From JAGNDO01 sp963704975 (GTDB lineage Bacteria > Chloroflexota > Anaerolineae > Caldilineales > Caldilineaceae), in contig CAVPIK010000006.1 in assembly GCA_963704975.1 (NCBI GenBank), forward strand, positions 206,035 to 270,034: a DNA stretch of 64,000 nucleotides. The letters are read 5' to 3'. Under the pieces are notes generated by a model that was not told the origin of the DNA, searched no databases, and saw nothing but the letters and a program-made list of their open reading frames with translations. Each line of letters begins with the position of its first letter. Position 1 is the first letter of the stretch. The position numbers and the translations under genes were made by a program. Positions 21,311 to 31,067 of this stretch are shown here, in pieces.

Positions 21311-23071
21311 CTACCCCACAATCCCATTCAGCCGCCGGATCAGATCCCCCCAGCGGCTGATGCGGAAGTCCAGGCCGTCGTAGAATTGGCTGATGTGCTG
21401 GTCGGGCAGATAGATGGTCAGGCCGTGAGCCCGATAGGTGCCTGTGCCGGATTGTTGATAGTTCACCCCCGCCGCCCGGGCCGTCAACACGGGGGAGCGG
21501 GTCGGATCCCCCATCACTTGTAGAATCGATTGGGCGGCCCGATCCACGGCCTCTGCGGCCCCGGCCATGCCCGGCTCGTGCTTCTCATCCACGGCGCGCA
21601 GGCCAGCCATCTCTTCGGAAACCAAGCGCAGGAAATCTCTTAAATCTCGATAATCGGGATCGTCAAAGCGCAGGGAATTGGCTTTGGCCCGGCGCAGGGC
21701 TATAGCCAGGCCTGGGTGATCGTCCCAGTGCAGATCCGCGGCCACCACAAAGCGGTTCAACAGCTCGGCCAGGGCATCCAGTTGGGGCAAAATGGTGGCA
21801 GATTGGGTGATGGACTGATTTTGGCCCACATAGCTATCCATGTACAGATCGACCATCGTCTGGGCCAAATGTTCGGGGCGCAGCGTGGGATTCCCCACCA
21901 TGGTTTGCAGCAACCGGGTATAGTCCCATCCGGCCATAGGCTCCACCTCTTGGCTGGCTACAAGGAAGGTGGCGTTGTTGCGCAGTTGGTAGGCCACCTC
22001 CACCATCGCCATCAAACAGGCATCCATGCCGATGATGTCCACGGTTTCGCCCGTGGCCAGGGCGGCCTGCTGGAAGGCCAATTGCAGTTCGCTGTTGTCC
22101 AGAAAATCCTTGCTGCTGTCGTCCGCGGCAATCCAGCGGGAGGATCCCTGCCCATCGTCCTGGACGGGCAGGTTGGCCATAATGCGATCCAACACAGGCG
22201 TGTCGCTGCCGGACGTTTCGCTGCCGGGCGTGTCGATGACGTCGGGCTTCGCACCTTCACCCAGGCCGCGGGTGGAAGGCTGGGACGCTACCGAGCGGGT
22301 GGCGGGCGGCGGCGCATCGTCGGACAGGGCCATGATGCGGTCCGTCGTGCGCAAAAAGAGGGACTTGCCCATTCTGACATCGGACAGCACCCGGCGGCTG
22401 CTGCCCAAGCCCCGCACAGCCCCAGGCAGGGCGCCTCGATAGCGCGCCCACAGGTCGTCTTCCTTCCAGCCGCCGCCGTGGTTCCAGATCACCACGGCGT
22501 AGTGATCCGCCGGGAAGGTGCGCTGGCCCCATACAATAAAATCGGTCAAAGTGGTCGGGTCGCCGGTGTTGGTTTCGGGGATATTCAGCACCGTGGGGGC
22601 CTGACCCGGCGGGTTGATGATGATGCGATAGCTGCGGTCCGCCTCGCTGACCGTGTCAAACTGGACCACGCAGGCCACCTCGTCCGAGGTGCCCGCCGTG
22701 CGCAGTTCCACAATATCCGTATAACCGGCCGTGGTCATCTCGGCCATCACCTGCGCCCAACCGGCCTCGGTCTCAAACTTCAGCCCGTTGTCCCCGGCCA
22801 TGAAGATCATCAACGTCCAACGCCGGGCGGGCGGGGCGGGCTCTGGGAAGCCGGGGATATCGATGCCGGCCAGATCATCCTGGGGCGGGACGGGGAGAGG
22901 ATCTCGCGGCGGCTGGGTTGTTCCGCCTGGGATGACCGAGGGCGGCTGGGTGGGTGGAATAGACTGGGTGGGCAGAGAAACAGACGGTTGGGCGGAAGGG
23001 GCAGGTGGTGGCGTGGATCCCCCCATCAACATACGGAGGATGCGGCCCAGAAAGCGGAAAAAAGTTGCCAT
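21311..23071 (-). CDS. Clostripain-like cysteine protease (peptidase C11)
   Basis: Caspase-fold (clan CD) protease, 586 aa in one intact frame from ATG 23071. Residues ~17-85 are a Pro-rich low-complexity segment; no convincing signal peptide, so probably cytoplasmic or membrane-associated by its N-terminal hydrophobic stretch. Catalytic His in VIWNHGGG, catalytic Cys in IGMDACLMAMVEVAY; the start of the fold is WTLMIFMAGDNGLKFE. An acidic/Pro-rich insertion lies between the two motifs. C11 enzymes cut after Arg or Lys and often self-activate. First gene of a minus-strand run with the two-repeat protein and the CHAT protease. Confidence 0.88.
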   Translation of the reverse strand: MATFFRFLGRILRMLMGGSTPPPAPSAQPSVSLPTQSIPPTQPPSVIPGGTTQPPRDPLPVPPQDDLAGIDIPGFPEPAPPARRWTLMIFMAGDNGLKFETEAGWAQVMAEMTTAGYTDIVELRTAGTSDEVACVVQFDTVSEADRSYRIIINPPGQAPTVLNIPETNTGDPTTLTDFIVWGQRTFPADHYAVVIWNHGGGWKEDDLWARYRGALPGAVRGLGSSRRVLSDVRMGKSLFLRTTDRIMALSDDAPPPATRSVASQPSTRGLGEGAKPDVIDTPGSETSGSDTPVLDRIMANLPVQDDGQGSSRWIAADDSSKDFLDNSELQLAFQQAALATGETVDIIGMDACLMAMVEVAYQLRNNATFLVASQEVEPMAGWDYTRLLQTMVGNPTLRPEHLAQTMVDLYMDSYVGQNQSITQSATILPQLDALAELLNRFVVAADLHWDDHPGLAIALRRAKANSLRFDDPDYRDLRDFLRLVSEEMAGLRAVDEKHEPGMAGAAEAVDRAAQSILQVMGDPTRSPVLTARAAGVNYQQSGTGTYRAHGLTIYLPDQHISQFYDGLDFRISRWGDLIRRLNGIVG

Positions 23072-23232
23072 ATCAGCGTCCTTGTCTTTTATGTCGGCTT
23101 CGGTGAAGGAAAGTGATCATCGGCCCTCGCCTCCTGGATTGGGGCTGGGGCAAGCGGCACTCATCAAAACATGATTGGTCAACAAACTGCGGTTGAGGTC
23201 CAGCGAGGTCGGAAACGGTTGCGTCGTGGAGG

Positions 23233-23262
23233 ATTATAGCACGTTGTGAAAAACAGCGTCAA
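23233..23262 (-). promoter_or_regulatory. Promoter of the clostripain operon
   Basis: Minus strand TTGACG (23257-23262), 18-bp spacer, TATAAT (23233-23238), giving a ~155-nt leader to the ATG at 23071. An inverted repeat GGGGTTTGG / CCAAACCCC (23280-23288 / 23310-23318) lies just upstream. The rest of 23072-23409 holds nothing else recognised. Confidence 0.65.
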
Positions 23263-23372
23263 TGCGGACGTTATCAGTAGGGGTTTGGGTTCCCGCTCCA
23301 CCCACACATCCAAACCCCTGCAAAGATGTCAACCCTACATATATCTGGGACACAACCGTGGTGTTATCACGG

Positions 23373-23403
23373 TTGCCAAAGCCAGCTTTCCATGTGCTAT
23401 AAT
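23373..23403 (+). promoter_or_regulatory. Promoter of TPR gene, apparently leaderless
   Basis: TTGCCA (23373-23378), 19-bp spacer, TATAAT (23398-23403), only six bases before the ATG at 23410, so transcription should start at or next to the start codon. Confidence 0.6.
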
Positions 23404-23409
23404 TGGCCC

Positions 23410-24534
23410 ATGTACCTAGACCGCAACTATAAGCCACGCCGGCGCAAAAGTGCTTGGCGCTTCTGGCCCCTCATCCTACTGGCCTTCTTGGCCATCCATT
23501 TTTACAACCGGCCGCCGGAATGGCTCAATTCCCGGCCTTTGCAGCCTACGCCCACGCCCACCCGCAACGCCATCTCTTGGCTGGCCGAGGCGGAGCGCTA
23601 TGAGCAGGCGGGGAATCTGACCAAGGCGATCACCACCTATCAAGTGGCCGCCGCCCTGGAGCCGAACAACCCGGATCCCCTGTCCGCCCAATCTCGGCTC
23701 TACGTGATCTTGAACGAGATCCCCCTGGCGGTGGAGACAGGCCGGCGGGCCGCGGAGATCGCCCCGGACAACCCGGATGCGCTCAACGCCTACGCCCGGG
23801 CCCTGGACTGGCAAGGTGATTTCGACGATGCCGCCGACTATGCCCTGGAAGCCTATCTGATCGAGCCGACCAACGCCGACACCCTGGCCATTCTGGGCGA
23901 GATTTATGCGGATGTGGGCAGTTGGGCCCGCGCCCAAGAATTCTTGGACCAAGCCTTGGAGGCCGATCCCAACAACGTGTTGGCTCATCGCAACCAGGCC
24001 TGGCTCTACGAGCGCCAAGGCGATTACACCCTGGCGGTCGGGGCCTATGACAAAGCCATCGCTTTGGCCCCCAATCGGGCGGATCTCTACATCGGCAAGG
24101 GCATGCAATATCAGGTGATCTTTGAGTGGGAGGAGGCCATTGCCGCCTACACCTTGGCCACCGAAGTCAATCCCAATGTGGCCTTCACATGGGATGCCCT
24201 GGGCTGGGGCCTCTTTTTGAGCGGGGATCAGTTGCAGGCCCTGCGTATTCTGCGCAAAGCGGTGGAAGTGGACCCTGAGGATGGCAGCGCCCAATCCCAC
24301 TTGGGCATGGTCTACTATGCCCGGCGCAACTACGAAGATGCGGTCACAGCCCTGGAGATCGGCGTTGGCCTCTTGGGCGACAAGAGCCGTATCGAAGCCC
24401 TCTATCAATTGGGGCTGGCCCACATCTACAAAAAGCCCGAAGAATGCGACAAGGCTATCCCCTGGCTCAACAAAGCCCTAGAGATCGACCCCACCAGCCT
24501 CCCCGCCCTGGAAGGTCTATCGATCTGCCGCTAA
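23410..24534 (+). CDS. TPR-repeat membrane protein
   Basis: 374 aa. A basic N-terminus and a TM helix (WPLILLAFLAIHFYN) are followed by a Pro/Thr linker and about eight tetratricopeptide repeats (for example LAEAERYEQAGNLTKAITTY, ARAQEFLDQALEADPNN, AIPWLNKALEIDPTS). Probably an extracytoplasmic or membrane-tethered scaffold for protein contacts; partner unknown. ATG 23410 is preferred to upstream starts because of the promoter six bases away and the absence of a Shine-Dalgarno. Divergent from the protease operon and upstream of the STAND protein. Confidence 0.8.
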   Translation: MYLDRNYKPRRRKSAWRFWPLILLAFLAIHFYNRPPEWLNSRPLQPTPTPTRNAISWLAEAERYEQAGNLTKAITTYQVAAALEPNNPDPLSAQSRLYVILNEIPLAVETGRRAAEIAPDNPDALNAYARALDWQGDFDDAADYALEAYLIEPTNADTLAILGEIYADVGSWARAQEFLDQALEADPNNVLAHRNQAWLYERQGDYTLAVGAYDKAIALAPNRADLYIGKGMQYQVIFEWEEAIAAYTLATEVNPNVAFTWDALGWGLFLSGDQLQALRILRKAVEVDPEDGSAQSHLGMVYYARRNYEDAVTALEIGVGLLGDKSRIEALYQLGLAHIYKKPEECDKAIPWLNKALEIDPTSLPALEGLSICR

Positions 24535-24540
24535 AACTTA

Positions 24541-24614
24541 AAAATTAACCATCAACCGTTAACCATTAACTATTCCGAACAGGAATGGTTGATGGTTAAT
24601 GGTTAATTTTTAAT
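24541..24614. repeat. Heptanucleotide (TTAACCA) inverted array, likely terminator
   Basis: Units ATTAACC/ATCAACC/GTTAACC/ATTAACT on the left arm (24541-24574) and the inverted set on the right (24581-24612), with a short GAAC-centred loop and a T5 tail. Follows the TPR gene stop by about ten bases. Confidence 0.75.
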
Positions 24615-24638
24615 GAGTTCGGTCGTGAACCTATTCCC

Positions 24639-26843
24639 ATGCCCACCAGATATCCGCCTGAAACAGAACCGCATATTCTCCACAACCTGGGGTTATACCG
24701 GATCGCCCACTTTAGCGGGCGGCGGGACGAGCTGCGCACCCTGCACACCTGGCTGACCCAACCGGGCGAGAACAGCGCGCTGGCCATCACCGGCAACCAG
24801 GGCAATGGCAAGAGCACCCTGGCCACGCGCCGCGGCCTGGGCCAACATCCGCCACTTCTCCGACGGGGTGATCTGGGTGGGGCCGGCGGGTCAGGATCGC
24901 TTCCGCCTCTACGACATCGTGCGCACCTTGGACACGGTGCTGGGCACCGCCATCTCCGGCATGAGCGTGGAGCGCTGGGATACGGCCATTTTGGAACAGC
25001 TCTATCGGCGCAAACGGCTGCTGATTTTGGACGAACTTTCTGGGGCCACGGACGTGGAGTTGCGCACCCTGGTGGAGATCATCAGCCGCCTGCGGGAATC
25101 TGGCGGCCAGTCCCGGGTGCTGCTGATCAACCGGGCCTGCAACCCTGTGATCGCCGAGCTGGTGCAAGACCGGGAACTGATGTTGGCCGGGTTAACCCAA
25201 CCGGAGTTGCCCGCCTATATCGCCGCCCAAGCCCCCAGCCCCGCCCAACCCATCGCCCTGGACCACCTGGCCGATCTATATCGGATCAGCGGCGGCAGCC
25301 CCCTGGGGTTGCGCTTTCTTTTTGGATTAATGCTCGATTATTCCTGGCCAGAGATCCTGGGGGCGGTAGGGGAGATTTCGACGGTGGATGGTATGGCCCC
25401 TGTGCAGGAACTGGCCTCCCTGGCCGTGGACGCCTTTGGGGCCGTCTATCCCCAGGCCAGTTCGCTCATGGCCCAACTGGTGAACGCGGCCGGCGGGGCC
25501 ACCTTCACCGCCCTGCGGGAGCTTTTTTGGGCCGAGTTGGGGGATCAACCGCCAAGGTTGACCAATTGCTTTCGGACCTGGTGGATCGGGGACTGCTGGA
25601 GGAGGACTCCTTCCGCCAGCGGGTGATCATCCAGCCCGTGGTGCGCCGCTTCCTGGTCCACAACGCCGTCCAGATGGGGGACGACTGGCTGCGCCGCCAT
25701 GCCATCTACTATCAACAGGTGGCCGAAGGCTATCAACGCCTGCCCCTGGAACAGTGGCAGGGCATGGATGTGGAATGGGGCAACGTCCACTATGGCGCGG
25801 ACTGGTGCCTGGACCGGGCCCGGGAGCTTTGGGGGGCAGATCCGCCGGAGATGGTCGACACCCCCTTGGAACGTCAGGCCGATTTTGGCCCGCCCGCCCC
25901 CCGCCCGGATCTGGGCAACAGCGTGGCGGGCATGAAGGAAGAGCTGCGCCTGATCCGCAACTATGCCCTCAACTTGGCCCCGTATGGCTTCTGGCGCCAT
26001 CCCCCCGGCATTGTGCGCTGGCTGGCGGCGGGGGCGGTGGCCAGCCTGGCCCTGCGGGATGTGGGCAGCTATGGCTGGCTGATCATGAATATCGGTCGCC
26101 AATATTTTTTCCAGGGGGATGTGGACAAAGCGGTGGGGTATTTGAGCCGGGCCTTGGTGATCTTTGAAGATCGAGACATGCTGCTCAACCAGGCCTATGC
26201 CCACACGGATCTGGGCACGGCCAAACGCATCCTCAACCAGCTTGCCCCGGCCCTGGACCACTTTTGGAATGCCTTTGAGTGTGTGGCCCAGTTGGGCAAC
26301 CAACGAGAGCTGGCCACCGCCTACATCAACCTGGGCAGCGCTTATTTCAGCATGCAAAACTACAAGCGGGCCTTGGAGCATCACCGCAAGGGGCTGCGCA
26401 TTGCCCAGCGCCTGGGGGACGGTCAGCGGGTGGCCAGCGCCTACAACAACATCGGGCTGGTGCTGGAAAGCAGACACGAACTACACCAGGCCCACGCCGC
26501 CTATCAACAGGCCCTGGACGGCTTTCAGCAGGTCAACGATCTGTTGGGGATCAGCACCTGCTATAACAACCTGGGATCCGTGGGCTATTCTCTGAAAAAT
26601 CACCCCCAGGCCCTGATGTGGTATGAATTGGACCTTGCCCTCTCGGCCCGGCGGGGGGCGTGGCTGGACATGGCCGCCACCCTGCACAACCTGGGCCACG
26701 TGGCGTTAGAGCAACAGGAGTGGCAACAAGCAAGCAGCTACTTCAACGCCAGCCGAGATCTCTACGCCGCCTTCCGCCTGGAAGAATACGTGCGGGAGGA
26801 AGAGGAGATGCTCGATTACATCGAAGAAAACACCCCGATTTAA
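24639..26843 (+). CDS. STAND-type NB-ARC ATPase with C-terminal TPRs (two frameshifts)
   Basis: Signal-transduction ATPase of the NB-ARC/STAND class, ~734 aa. N-terminus FSGRRDELRTLHTWL, Walker A ITGNQGNGKSTLA (residues ~50-62), Walker B RLLILDEL, helical and winged-helix regions up to ~residue 330, then at least six TPRs (LATAYINLGSAYFSMQNYKR, VASAYNNIGLVLES...). Such proteins oligomerise upon ligand binding and often switch on a proteolytic or nuclease effector; here no effector domain is fused, but caspase-like proteases are encoded 2-6 kb away. Frame shifts: +1 near 24,825 and -1 in a G-run near 25,545. Its TAA stop is the first part of the following repeat. Confidence 0.82.
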   Translation: MPTRYPPETEPHILHNLGLYRIAHFSGRRDELRTLHTWLTQPGENSALAITGNQGNGKSTLATRRGLGQHPPLLRRGDLGGAGGSGSLPPLRHRAHLGHGAGHRHLRHERGALGYGHFGTALSAQTAADFGRTFWGHGRGVAHPGGDHQPPAGIWRPVPGAADQPGLQPCDRRAGARPGTDVGRVNPTGVARLYRRPSPQPRPTHRPGPPGRSISDQRRQPPGVALSFWINARLFLARDPGGGRGDFDGGWYGPCAGTGLPGRGRLWGRLSPGQFAHGPTGERGRRGHLHRPAGAFLGRVGGSTAKVDQLLSDLVDRGLLEEDSFRQRVIIQPVVRRFLVHNAVQMGDDWLRRHAIYYQQVAEGYQRLPLEQWQGMDVEWGNVHYGADWCLDRARELWGADPPEMVDTPLERQADFGPPAPRPDLGNSVAGMKEELRLIRNYALNLAPYGFWRHPPGIVRWLAAGAVASLALRDVGSYGWLIMNIGRQYFFQGDVDKAVGYLSRALVIFEDRDMLLNQAYAHTDLGTAKRILNQLAPALDHFWNAFECVAQLGNQRELATAYINLGSAYFSMQNYKRALEHHRKGLRIAQRLGDGQRVASAYNNIGLVLESRHELHQAHAAYQQALDGFQQVNDLLGISTCYNNLGSVGYSLKNHPQALMWYELDLALSARRGAWLDMAATLHNLGHVALEQQEWQQASSYFNASRDLYAAFRLEEYVREEEEMLDYIEENTPI

Positions 26844-26948
26844 GGCAAAAGGCAAAAGGCAAAGTGCAAAAGGCAAAAGGGGTTGGGTCGCACCATGAAC
26901 GGTCAACCCCCGACTATTTTTGCCTTTTGCACTTTGCCTTTTGCCTTC
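26841..26948. repeat. Heptanucleotide (GGCAAAA) inverted array starting at a stop codon
   Basis: TAA of the STAND gene is followed directly by GGCAAAA units with one GTGCAAAA variant (to ~26881); the inverted set with the same variant ends at ~26948. Same architecture at 33199-33307 and, one arm only, at 37380-37398. Could act as a terminator. Confidence 0.8.
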
Positions 26949-27028
26949 CCCTCGAAACTCTAACACTTCTCTAGCGCAGATCGCACACAGAATCAGACAC
27001 AAATGGCCTATCCTAAGGGGGTGGCAAT

Positions 27029-27058
27029 TTGGTGATACCTCTCGTTATCCGGTATCAT
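27029..27058 (+). promoter_or_regulatory. groES-groEL promoter
   Basis: TTGGTG (27029-27034), 18-bp spacer, TATCAT (27053-27058), with the CIRCE operator beginning ten bases downstream. Confidence 0.6.
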
Positions 27059-27067
27059 ACCTTCACG

Positions 27068-27094
27068 TTAGCACTCTCACCCAGAGAGTGCTAA
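27068..27094 (+). promoter_or_regulatory. CIRCE operator (HrcA site)
   Basis: Perfect TTAGCACTC-N9-GAGTGCTAA, the consensus binding site of the heat-shock repressor HrcA. It lies between the promoter and groES, so the operon is repressed by HrcA and released at high temperature. Confidence 0.97.
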
Positions 27095-27215
27095 CTCATG
27101 TCAAGAGCGTTCAATCAGATGATCGTTCAATCAAATTCGATAGTTCCCATCACGTAGTTCAGTGCAATTTCAACACAGCGTAATTTCAAATTATTTCAAC
27201 AGGAGGAAATCAGAA

Positions 27216-27503
27216 ATGAATCTTCGACCCCTTGGCGACCGCCTGGTCGTGACCCCCATGGAGCAGGAAGAGACCACCAAGACCGGTATTTTGCTGCCCG
27301 AGAGTGCCAAAGAGAAGCCCCAACAGGGCAATGTGATCGCCGCCGGCCCTGGTGGCCGCAAGGAAAGTGGCGAGCGTATCGCCATGGACGTGCAGGTTGG
27401 CGACAAGGTGCTGTATGCCAAGTACGCCGGCACCACCATCAAGATCGATGGCAAAGAGTATCTGATTTTGAAGGAAACTGACGTTCTGGCCGTTGTCGAA
27501 TAG
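27216..27503 (+). CDS. groES: Co-chaperonin GroES
   Basis: 95 aa, the usual length. Lid of the GroEL folding chamber. LRPLGDRLVVTP start, mobile-loop region EETTKTGILLPESAKEKPQQG and GDKVLYAKYAGTTIKIDGKEYLILKE. AGGAGG at 27201-27206 sets the ATG at 27216. First gene of the CIRCE-controlled operon; groEL begins 131 bp later with its own ribosome site. Confidence 0.97.
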   Translation: MNLRPLGDRLVVTPMEQEETTKTGILLPESAKEKPQQGNVIAAGPGGRKESGERIAMDVQVGDKVLYAKYAGTTIKIDGKEYLILKETDVLAVVE

Positions 27504-27634
27504 ATTCTTATCTGAATCTTCGTCAAGATTTTCCGTCAAATGCCAGCTTTGAACAAAAAACAACGTAAATAGCGCGTTGCCCCGACTCTATTCTTGTCGT
27601 GGCAGCAAGATTCGCACCAAAGGAGAATGATACT

Positions 27635-29281
<1,647 letters not shown>

Positions 29282-29314
29282 TCCGGTTGCCCAACCGTAG
29301 GAAATGTAGTATCT

Positions 29315-29355
29315 AAAAGAGGGGGAGCCGACTTCATCGGCTCCCCCTCTTTTTT
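29315..29355 (+). terminator. groEL terminator
   Basis: 17-bp stem (29315-29331 with 29337-29353), CTTCA loop, T-run at the end. Symmetrical A/T flanks make it work in both directions. Confidence 0.92.
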
Positions 29356-29365
29356 GTTTCTGTGA

Positions 29366-29377
29366 TAAAATAGCCCC
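29366..29377 (+). promoter_or_regulatory. -10 element of hypA, apparently leaderless
   Basis: TAAAAT at 29366-29371, six bases before the ATG at 29378; no Shine-Dalgarno. The -35 region falls in the T-run of the preceding terminator and is weak. Confidence 0.5.
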
Positions 29378-29725
29378 ATGCACGAACTGGCGATCACCCA
29401 AAGCATTATCGACTTGGCCATTGAGGCCGCCCAGCGGGAAGATGCCCGCGCGATCAACCAGATCGATCTGGTGATCGGGGATCTCTCCAGCATTGTGGAT
29501 GATTCGGTGCAGTTCTATTTCGACATCCTGAGCAAAGAGACCCTGGCCGCCGGGGCCACCCTGGTCTTTCGCCGGGAACCTGCCATCGCCCTGTGCTTGG
29601 ATTGCGGCGCACAGACCCCGGTCAAGCCGCCGGTGGCCGCCTTCTGCCCCGAATGCGACAGCCAACGCATCCAGATCAGCGGCGGCAAAGATTTCCGCAT
29701 GGAAAGCATTGATATTGACAACTGA
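29378..29725 (+). CDS. hypA: Hydrogenase/urease nickel incorporation protein HypA
   Basis: 115 aa, family length. Delivers Ni to [NiFe]-hydrogenase (with HypB). N-terminal MHE nickel-binding motif (MHELAITQSIID) and a zinc site of two CxxC pairs (CLDCG ... CPECDS). No other hyp or hydrogenase structural gene lies in the window, so its client is elsewhere or it serves another nickel enzyme. An HD protein follows after 19 bp and may be cotranscribed. Confidence 0.93.
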   Translation: MHELAITQSIIDLAIEAAQREDARAINQIDLVIGDLSSIVDDSVQFYFDILSKETLAAGATLVFRREPAIALCLDCGAQTPVKPPVAAFCPECDSQRIQISGGKDFRMESIDIDN

Positions 29726-29744
29726 AACCCTGAAAGGAAGCCCT

Positions 29745-30330
29745 ATGCCCCTCCCCAGCCGAGAAGAAGCCTATGCCCTGTTGACCGAATGGGTGGAATC
29801 CGAGAGTTTGCGCCGTCACATGCTGGCGGTGGAGGCGGCTATGCGCGCCTATGCCCGGCATTATGGCGAAGACGAGGATCTGTGGGGCATCACCGGGCTG
29901 TTGCATGATCTGGACTACGAGCGCTTTTCGGACATGCTGGATCTGGACAATGGCCATCCCCGCACGGAATTGCGCTATTTTCGCAAATGGGGCTATCCGG
30001 CGGAGCTGATCCACGCCGTGGAGGCCCACGCCACCTTCCTGGGCGTGCCCAGCGAAAGCCTGCTGGACAAGAGCCCTCCTGGCCTGCGACGAGTTGACCG
30101 GGCTGATCCAGGCCTGCGCCTACGTCCGCCCCAGCCGGGACATTCGGGAGGTCAAGCTGAAGTCGGTCAAGAAAAAGTGGAAAGACAAAGCCTTCACCGC
30201 GGCCATTGACCGGGAAGAGAACATGCACTTCATCGAGGCGTTGGGCGTCCCGTTTGACGAGCACGTGCAGCGGGTCTTGGAGGCCATGCAGGGCATTGCC
30301 ACCGAATTAGGGGTGGATGGGAGTGGGTGA
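29745..30330 (+). CDS. HD-domain phosphohydrolase (one frameshift)
   Basis: About 195 aa. HD metal-binding pattern: LRRHMLAVEAAMRAYA, LLHDLDYERF, and a later His/Asp (EAHATFLG, ACDELTGLI). Similar small HD proteins hydrolyse nucleotides or related phosphate esters; substrate not deducible. GAAAGGAAG precedes the ATG at 29745. One +1 switch near 30075 separates the N- and C-terminal parts. Same direction as hypA. Confidence 0.8.
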
Positions 30331-30361
30331 TTCGTGGTAGAATAGAGACGGAGGTAATACC

Positions 30362-30613
30362 ATGACCGTACAATCAATCAGACAACCCAATGGTCAAGCT
30401 GCAACTCAATCTATGGACGCTATCCTCTTTCGGATCGATGCCATCCAGCGCGAGCTGCGCGATTTACGCCAAGTTGTTGAGCGCTATGCGACCGATACGC
30501 CAGAGATAGATATAGTCGAGGAGTTGGCCGGTTCTCTCGGCCCTGGTTCGGTGACCAAAGTCGAAGAATTCAGCACGTTTGACATCGCCTGGTCGATCAA
30601 ACACAATTTGTGA
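30362..30613 (+). CDS. Small protein preceding hicAB, unknown
   Basis: 83 aa, not recognised. Good GGAGGT ribosome site and a TAGAAT -10-like box (30336-30341) upstream. Helical, hydrophilic; middle has IDAIQRELRDLRQVVERY and an acidic C-terminal half ending IAWSIKHNL. Ends nine bases before hicA, so probably in one operon. Could be an accessory antitoxin or merely a neighbour. Confidence 0.6.
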   Translation: MTVQSIRQPNGQAATQSMDAILFRIDAIQRELRDLRQVVERYATDTPEIDIVEELAGSLGPGSVTKVEEFSTFDIAWSIKHNL

Positions 30614-30622
30614 GACAAGACC

Positions 30623-30817
30623 ATGCCCAAGAAAATCCGTGAGCTGAAGGCCATGCTGCGCAAAGCTGGGTTTGTGGAACGCGGAGGTAAAGGGAGCCAT
30701 ACAGTCTGGATGCATACATCCTTGCCTGAAAAGATCGTCCTGTCTGGCAAAGATGGGCAGGATGCAAAGCCGTATCAGGAAAGAGATGTCTCGACAGCGT
30801 TGAAGAAGGTGGGGTGA
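30623..30817 (+). CDS. hicA: HicA-type mRNA interferase toxin
   Basis: 64 aa. Double-stranded-RNA-binding-like fold toxin that cleaves mRNA. Contains the GGKGSHTVWMH segment with the catalytic His after Gly-Ser, and LKAMLRKAGFVE at the start. Followed after four bases by hicB; toxin-first order is usual for hicAB. Confidence 0.87.
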   Translation: MPKKIRELKAMLRKAGFVERGGKGSHTVWMHTSLPEKIVLSGKDGQDAKPYQERDVSTALKKVG

Positions 30818-30821
30818 CGAG

Positions 30822-31037
30822 ATGAACAACCATTACAGCATGACCATTGAATGGTCCGAGGAAGATGAGGCGTATGTGGTGAGCTTTCCGGAATTCTCTG
30901 GCGCTCATACCCACGGGGCGACCTATTTGGAAGCCGTCAAGAACGGTCAAGATGTACTCGGCCTGTTGATCGAAACCTTTGAGCAAGAGGGGAAACCCCT
31001 CCCGGAGCCTGTCCGATTTCAATATGCCTTGGCATAG
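30822..31037 (+). CDS. hicB: HicB-type antitoxin
   Basis: 71 aa. Degraded RNase H-fold domain: MTIEWSEEDEAYVVSFPEF, GATYLEAVKNGQDVLGLLIE. Lacks a C-terminal HTH or RHH DNA-binding domain, so it is the short HicB form. Neutralises the adjacent HicA. Confidence 0.87.
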   Translation: MNNHYSMTIEWSEEDEAYVVSFPEFSGAHTHGATYLEAVKNGQDVLGLLIETFEQEGKPLPEPVRFQYALA

Positions 31038-31067
31038 GGAGATTTTGGCCTGACCCACTATCACCCG

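Noticed and set aside
21716..23116. 466-aa open frame on the plus strand
   Set aside because: Antisense to the intact clostripain gene with catalytic motifs.
26841..26948. CRISPR array
   Set aside because: Units are 7 bp, contiguous and inverted, without spacers of 30-40 bp; no cas genes in the window.
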